NCBI RefSeq assembly: GCF_030272615.1
Contig: NC_081410.1
Span: forward strand, 223,627,415 to 223,691,414
From: Cryptomeria japonica
Lineage: Eukaryota; Streptophyta; Pinopsida; Cupressales; Cupressaceae
Reading direction: 5' to 3'
DNA length: 64,000 nucleotides
The position numbers and the translations under genes are program-made. How positions within the stretch are numbered: the first letter of the stretch is position 1; each line of letters begins with the position of its first letter. Below are positions 58,081-64,000 of this stretch, piece after piece. The notes under the pieces were generated by a model. The model ran no database searches, was not told where the DNA came from, and was given only the letters and a program-made list of their open reading frames with translations.

Positions 58081-59337
58081 CCAAGGAAGTGGCGGGTCCG
58101 ATAGTGCTGAGGTGGTGTACACGTGGTACAAATGGTGGAGCTGCAAAGGTTAAAACTCAAAGTCAAATTAAATGTATAGTTTTGACTATAGTGAAAATGA
58201 AGAGATTTAAATTTCTGGCTGCGCCTGGCTGCATGAAAGATTAATGGTTGATGGGTTATTTTTACTCAAATATATAAGTGTTGTATACCATTGGAAAGCT
58301 CGTGAAACAAGGAGTTCATTTCTACAATTAGTTTCAACACTTGTCAAATATTTGGAGAGAATTTTCCATGGGAATTGCAAATAATAATTTATGTTAGGGA
58401 AAAGAGGACACTCGGTAATTCATGATGGAGATCTGATATTTTTCCCTCTTCTATATATTTTAAGTTCTTCTCTTTTGTAAGGGTTCCAATTTTTGAGAAA
58501 TTCATTTCCAAGAGGGGTTCCAGTCCTATGCATTTAATTTTCTGGGTTGTAATTTTTGAATGTCCTCATTCTTCTGTCATTGAATAGATGCATTTAGTTG
58601 TAAATTCTTAGTTGCAGGTCACATATATGTAAGGCATATATGCAGTTCCATTGGATTGTCTTTAGGCATTTTTTAAAATTCAATAAATCCAATCTTCAAG
58701 GGAGTTTGGGTTTATCCTCCCACGAGAGAGTGTAATTCCTGTTCTCAGGTATCCTTTACAGAAAGGATTTAAATTCAATATGCAGAATTGTGAATTCTGA
58801 ATTAATATTTGGATATGTATGATCCTCTGTTTGAGTTTAGAATGTATTAATGTCAGACATTAATACAAGGATATTTTTTAGTAGATCTGATTTGCAGCTT
58901 GGATTTCATTTGTAGCTATTTGTATTGACTCTATGCCCGAATTGAGGCACTGATCTGTTACAGTTAGAGGTTACTTGCAACTTTTTGAAAGAATCAAATC
59001 ATAATATCTTTCTTTTCTATTTTATGGAATTGGTTCCACTTATCCCATGTTCAAACCTGTCGAGTTGTCAATCTAGATTTAGCCTATCTACAGTACCCTC
59101 CTTGTTTTTGAACCTTTAATGAGATCTATTTGTTTATGTTGATGTTGTCTTGTGTGTCATTGGTATAATTTTATGCATCAAAGGTACACCCACCTAGGTT
59201 TTGCAGAGCCTAAAGAGTAGAAGGATTTTTATCCTTGTTATGTTGTCCCAAGCCCTGAAGTATTTCATTGATTGAAATTGTCTACTTCATAGGTAAATTG
59301 CAGGTGAACTTGGCTTTTTACAGTTTTGAGAACAACA

Positions 59338-60043
59338 GATCCCATACATGTCCATCAATATCAAAATTACATGAATAAGTCACCTATAAATACAGATAAT
59401 CAACCTTGTGATAAGATCAGCTAAACCCTAAGCCCATAAACCTATAATTAAAAAAATTATATTACATGATATCACCAGACTAATATTATGATTTACATTG
59501 CATAGCATGGACTAAAAAAAAATTCCCAAAAAAGTATATCCGCCATAAATCATGCTAAGACCAATCTCCAACACGTTTCACCAACCAGTAGAAACCCTTG
59601 GTCCAATAATACAGAATATCTAACTGGATCCAAATAGGACCACCATATCAGCATGCCAGCCAATGTGAAGCCACCAAACAATTGGGACACAATCAAGAAA
59701 CACCTTCATCGAATTAGAAACCATTTCCATAAGTCAGACCAAAATCATCAAATATTAGTAACTGGTAAAGCTAACAGGTATTGGAAAATACCAACCAGGA
59801 ACATAAGTGATAGCTTCCAGAGCACCAAATCATGAACCAATAGATTATGACAAGTAGATAAGCATCTTCAACAATCATCCAAAACTGAAACCAAGGATTT
59901 GTCCACACTGGATCAGAATCATAGCCAAAACAACACCAAGTCTAACTGGAATAGGTCCAACTGGGATAACAGAACCATATCCAACCAGGATACATTGTGG
60001 ACATCAATGACAACACTTGACTAAATCTAGCATATTTCTAGCA
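59338..60043 (-). mobile_element. COP1 5' LTR, distal segment
   Basis: It resumes at the duplicated GATCC with 'catacatgtccatcaatat', as in the 3' LTR at 11608, and ends ...TTCTAGCA followed by the TSD TGTCT. Small frames here are not supported. Confidence 0.9.
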
Positions 60044-60048
60044 TGTCT

Positions 60049-62383
60049 CCCCCTAAGTTCCTGCATCTCCTTAAGCTTGAGGAGATGTCACTTGTGCATG
60101 AAGTGCACAATGCCTTCCCATGCCCATATCTTCTTGTTTTCTTCTCCAAACTTTCTTGATATACCTCTGTCTTTCATTTGCAACATTTGGAGTAGCATCA
60201 AACTTCTTGTGATGAATATTCATTTCTCTACAGTACCTTGCAATGTGGCCAAAGTTGTTGCAGCTCTAGCAAACTGTGTTCTTGCCAAATAGAGGAGTAG
60301 AGGGATATCTATCAAACTGATTTGTTCTCCTTCTCCAAATCATGCTATTGTTACCAGTAGAAGGAACAAAGGAATTTCTTGACAAACTAGAGATCCTTCT
60401 CGTTTTGTTCCATGTATATCCCTTTCTTACATAAGTTCTATCAACTGTTCCTTGCTAACCATAAGTGTTATATATTGCAATTTTGTTGGAAGAGAAACTA
60501 GAAGGGCTGCCATATGACTGAAAATTTTTCTTTCTACATTCATGACTCATTTGACCAAATTTATTACAATTCTAACATACAACATGAGAAGCAAATGAAA
60601 TCTTCCTATCATGGATGGAGGCATATTTATGCATGAATTTACAACTCAACACACTATGTCCATATGCACCACAGTTTTGGAAAACTATAGTTTTATTTCT
60701 AGCAGTAGCTTGGCCTATTCTAGACTTATTTCAACATTCAGCTACTGTATGACCATAACCATTGCATGAATGAAAATAACCAGAGAAAAGAGACTTGTTA
60801 CTTACAAACTTATTCTACCATGTATGAGGAGATCTTGCAGGTTTATTTTCTCCATTTCTTCTTTTTCTATTGCTGACCTTGAGCAGTACATTTGTAGCAG
60901 TTCGTTCATTTGATCCTTCTGTCTCCAAAATTATTTAGTTTTGTGAGCAGAAACATAATCTGATCTTCTTCCAAGATGAGGTCTCCTAGAATCTCTTCTT
61001 GATACCTTATCTCTATTGTATCCATCTTTATTTAGCTTTCCTTTACCCTTATTATCAACATTATTCTTTCTTGTAGCAACAACATGTGCTTTCACACTTT
61101 CAACAGTAGTGGTCAAATCTATCTTCTTTCTAGGAGTATTCTTGACTTTGAAGGTTTTCTCTTGGCCACTTTCACTTGAAGAAATAAAATTTATATCCTA
61201 CCTTGAAGTCTCTCCATTGGTAGAGCATTGACCAACATCACAACCTAGGCCAGAGGTGTCTTTAGAGTTCTTTTGTCTACTCAACATTTCATCCAATTCT
61301 TTGGAGCCACCCTCATACTTCTTCCTCAGTTTGAGCTCATCTTGGAACTTCACAAGCTTGTTTGTGAGCTTTGATATTTCATGTTTTAGGTTCTTACACT
61401 CCTTTCCTTTTTTTCTACTTCTGAATCTAATTCCTTATATCTACACTTCTTAGTATCAAAATTTGATTTTGATTCTTCATTTATCCTTTTAGTATCATCT
61501 AGTCGTGCCTTCAAATTTGTAGTAGTTTCCTCTAGCTCTTTAAGGCACTTATTCCGCTAGTCTTGTTCTTCAGCAATAATATTCTTATACATTCCATATT
61601 CTATCTTTACTTTTCTAAGCTCTTCTAATTTAGTTGTCATGGCAGCAATACTCTGATTTGACTCTTCAAGGCTTTTCCTCAACTGATCATGTTCCTTTGA
61701 GGCTCAGTTCTTAAAATCTTTGAATTCTTTCCATTCTTCCAAGGTACCTAACAATTCTCCTCCAAAATTAAGTTCAACATTACCTTCATCTTCATCGCCA
61801 TCACTACCAAAGAAACATTGCCTACAAGAAGATGATATGTTATCACAACAGCATGTTCTCTGCTCATCTTGTGTCTATTGTGCAATGAATGACTATGATT
61901 CATTCTCATCTTCAACGCAACAACTTCCTGATCTTCTTTTATCAACTGCGCATCTATTTTTTCTATTATTCTTCTTGCTTCCATAATTTGATTCAGCGGT
62001 GTAAGGTTCATCTCCATATAGTTTCTTTAGTCCATCCCATAAGCTCTTTGCAGACTTGCATCTATCCACCTTTGAAGATACATCATTAGAAATCCCACTA
62101 AGAATAGCCTTCATGACTTCAACATTGTAGTCATAACTTCGTTTTGCTTTAGGATCAGTAGGAGGACTAGCATGAATAGACTAACCATTGACAACTGACA
62201 TCCAAACATCATAACCTAAGGAGGACAAATAAACTTCCATTCTACAAGACCAAATGAAATATTTTGAACCATCAAACATAGGTGTAGGGATTGACTCAAA
62301 ATTAACCAATGTGTCCAGACACCAGAATCTACCCAAGCTGGAGAAATATTTTCAACTAGGGAACCTAGAGCTCTGATACCAAT
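60049..62383 (-). pseudogene. COP0 Copia gag: front domain, coiled coil and zinc knuckles, broken
   Basis: On the minus strand from the PBS side: SIPTPMFDGSKYFIW and LGYDVWMSVVNG, then MKAILSGISNDV and SAKSLWDGLKKLYGDE (the Copia gag front domain, ~62300-62000). A Glu/Lys coiled coil follows (~61740-61330), then a Lys/Arg linker (~61110-60940) and four CCHC-type knuckles (CNGYGHTVAEC, CGAYGHSVLSC, CNKFGQMSHEC and CNNFGHIARYC; ~60770-60230). Several knuckles lack their first Cys. There are many stops and frame changes. No pol follows before COP1, and 10222-11118 beyond it is non-coding, so the element is gag-only as it stands. The layout resembles NAX ORF1 plus an added front domain. Confidence 0.82.
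62370..62381 (-). promoter_or_regulatory. COP0 primer binding site
   Basis: gctctgatacca, two bases from the LTR edge at 62384, initiator-Met tRNA type. Confidence 0.88.
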
Positions 62384-63211
62384 TCTTGGAACATAATGGA
62401 CCATCGAGAGGGGGATGAATCAATAAAAACTTTTACTTTCTAAAGATCGAATCTTTGATAACTTTAATCACAATACCATGAGCATAAATATTAAACAAAT
62501 GAGAACACACACATAAGAGGCACATCACATGATAGAAGTGTATATGAGGAAAACCCATGGTGGGGAAAAACATCGGTGAGAAATGTTGTTGGAATCTACT
62601 GCTCCAATCCAACCTCACAGGTAAAAATGATTACAACATTTAGGGCACCAACCCAAGGAACACCAACCCCTACAGTTTTATGGGCACCAACCCAAAGGAG
62701 CACCAACCCCTAACTTTGAGCACCCACTCAGAAATTTCAATGAGTATATAATTATTACAGTTAAACACCTTGTTACAAATGAGGTTTTGCAACTCACAAG
62801 TATTCTTCTCTTGAGATTGAACTGACTCATTTCTGCTCTCTAATCTTAGGCTTCAATCTCTTGTCTTTTCACTCTTGTCTATCTCTACTCAACTTACTTC
62901 TCCCTCTTAGCCTTTCATAGTATATGTAGACCACTATGATATTTGCCTCTGCTCTCCACACTCTGGTCTCTAGTTCTTCTACTCTCTGATCCCAACCTTC
63001 TTCATATGTCTCCAAACAACACTATATTTTCAGTATTCCTTTGTCTCTATAGATAACACTCTTTTTTCTCCTGCCTCTATCTCTATTTTTTGCTCTCTGT
63101 ATTTTCACCCTTCAACCACAATGCACAATACTCAGTTCTCTACTAATCTTCTTTTCTTCTCCATAGCTACACATACTCATCCAACTCTCTTCTCCCATAA
63201 CTTTGTCAACA
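62384..63211 (-). mobile_element. COP0 5' LTR
   Basis: This 828-bp LTR starts TCTTGGAACATAATGG (expected TGTTGG) and ends ...TTTGTCAACA. It has the G-run box 'gagagggggatgaatcaa' next to its U5 end, a 'gaggaaaacccatggtgggg' block (~62547), and a ~45-bp direct repeat with 'gggcaccaacccaa' and 'caccaacccc' (62641-62713). CT-rich U3. No matching 3' LTR was found on the left, so the other end is missing or outside the window. Confidence 0.65.
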
Positions 63212-63226
63212 AGTCTATTATTGTGA

Positions 63227-64000
63227 GGATCGGATTATTACTAAGAGGGGGGGGTTGAATCAGAAATAAGAATAAACTGAAACTTTTCACCAATCTGCAC
63301 AATAATTCACAAAATAGTTCATAACCAGTACTGGTAGTTGATCTAACAAATACTTAATGCAAATTTACCAAAACTTTACCGGTAGCAACTTAAGTGTTCA
63401 TCATAAAGTAAAGACATCCAATGCATAACTCAACAATCCAATCACAACATGAACACAATGATTTTTCATGTGGAAACCCAAATGGGAAAAAAAATGGTGG
63501 AAATGGGTACCGACAAAATTTGCACTCTTTTCGAAATGCACCCTATTAGGAGCCTAGCCCAGTTAGGAGCTTTAAAATATTTTCTGGTTAAGAGAAGACT
63601 CTGTTAGGAGTCACTAGATCAAGGGATTTTACAACTTATCTCTATTAGGAGCTTTACCCTATTAGGAGTAACCTTGCAGAAGGATTTAAACCCAAACTAA
63701 TGAGCCACCCGGTGAAGGGATTTACAAGATTAGGCCTGTTAGGACCTACTCAGTTAATGGATTTTAGTGCTGCTGCAATTGTTAGGATACAACAAATAAA
63801 TTAGCTAATCAATGCACTCTCTACTTGCTAATATAGATCTACTTCAGCTCCAATCTTCCTCTCTCATGTAGACATCTCAAACTGGTTCAACATGCACACT
63901 TCTCTAATCACCGACACACCGAACCTTCCAAAACTTGACCTAAATAACCTTTACAATTAGGTATGTTACAAAACCCTAATCTACATTAAATCTACATCAT
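63227..64000 (-). mobile_element. LTR-D, right copy, cut by the window end
   Basis: It starts TGTGAGGATCGG and matches LTR-D at 7078: the G-run box, 'accagtactggtag', 'gtggaaacccaaatggg' (~63470), and the 'gttaggagc' comb (63540-63750). It lacks the solo LTR present in the left copy and so shows the empty site (~63770-63790). No PBS lies on its left. The 15 bp between 63211 and 63227 show no feature. Confidence 0.8.

Larger units (their letters stand above)
19006..59337 (+). mobile_element. OGA, pol-less long-LTR Gypsy-like element with nested insertions
   Basis: The element runs from TGTTGGGACTC to ...GAACAACA with a perfect TSD GATCC (19001-19005 and 59338-59342). The 5' LTR is 19006-19129 plus 26723-29909 (about 3.31 kb) and the 3' LTR is 56025-59337 (3,313 bp). 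The PBS at 29914 reads TGGCAACTCTGTTGGGGA, resembling the PBS I recall for Ogre/Tat elements. The interior carries a Gypsy-type gag and no protease, reverse transcriptase or integrase. Without nested DNA it is about 9.55 kb, two thirds of it LTR. It must depend on enzymes supplied elsewhere. It holds NAX-2 in its 5' LTR and OGB in its gag region. Confidence 0.9.
56025..59337 (+). mobile_element. OGA 3' LTR
   Basis: The 3,313-bp LTR starts TATTGGAACTC (TG changed to TA) and ends ...GAGAACAACA, followed by TSD GATCC. It is uninterrupted. The promoter is at 56460-56500 and the hairpin-module array at about 56660-58080. The frame at 58038-58244 repeats the one at 28596 and is a repeat shadow. Confidence 0.9.
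11119..60043 (-). mobile_element. COP1, Ty1/Copia retrotransposon carrying 42 kb of nested insertions
   Basis: The element is bounded by TGTTAGG... and ...TCTAGCA and flanked by perfect TSDs TGTCT (11114-11118 and 60044-60048). On the minus strand the order is 5' LTR, PBS, gag, protease, integrase, reverse transcriptase, RNase H, PPT, 3' LTR, which is the Ty1/Copia order. Without nested sequences it is about 7.0 kb, with LTRs of about 1.21 kb. It holds OGA in its 5' LTR, a solo NAX LTR in gag, and a 478-bp insertion in integrase. It is the only element in the window with a recognisable pol, but stops and frameshifts make it dead. Confidence 0.93.

Overview
The window reads as heterochromatin-like DNA from a large-genome seed plant. 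A gymnosperm is my best guess, from the density of nested LTR retrotransposons, the Ogre/Tat-like long LTRs and the AT-rich low-copy spacers, but no host gene, rRNA or tRNA confirms it. I found no host gene. Nearly all of the 64 kb is LTR retrotransposons inserted into one another. I could follow most insertions through TG...CA ends, 5-bp target-site duplications (TSDs), primer binding sites (PBS) and polypurine tracts (PPT).

Layout. Positions 1-6469 are a rearranged minus-strand long LTR. Positions 6470-7020 are a gag remnant, followed by LTR-D (7078-10221), which carries a solo Gypsy-like LTR (7611-9019). Positions 10222-11118 and 60049-62383 are one older internal region (COP0, gag only), followed by its LTR (62384-63211) and a second LTR-D copy (63227 to the window end). 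COP1 (11119-60043, minus, TSD TGTCT) is inserted into that older sequence. It is a decayed Ty1/Copia element and the only one here with recognisable protease, integrase, reverse transcriptase and RNase H. It carries a solo NAX LTR and a small LTR-like insertion, and its 5' LTR is split by OGA (19006-59337, TSD GATCC).

OGA is a long-LTR Gypsy (Ogre/Tat-like) element with a gag but no pol. Its 5' LTR holds NAX-2 (19130-26722, minus) and its gag region holds OGB (31807-54981). OGB is a second pol-less long-LTR element. Its 5' LTR holds NAX-1 (35538-47970), and NAX-1 in turn holds a solo OGB LTR (37129-41907). That gives six levels: COP0/D, COP1, OGA, OGB, NAX-1, solo LTR.

The most interesting item is NAX. 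It is a 7.6-kb family present as two complete copies and one solo LTR. It has ~1.15-kb LTRs, an initiator-Met-type PBS, a coiled-coil/four-zinc-knuckle ORF1, and a ~1,080-codon ORF2 with no resemblance to pol that I can see. ORF2 has kept one reading frame for 3.2 kb in both copies and is broken only by TAG and TAA. Separately, the OGA/OGB long LTRs share an unusual promoter: an snRNA-type upstream element followed by a TATA box, with a gap of exactly 21 bp in all seven copies. Downstream of it lie repeated hairpin modules whose stems co-vary.

No alignment or database search was run. Family names COP0, COP1, OGA, OGB, NAX and LTR-D are local labels.
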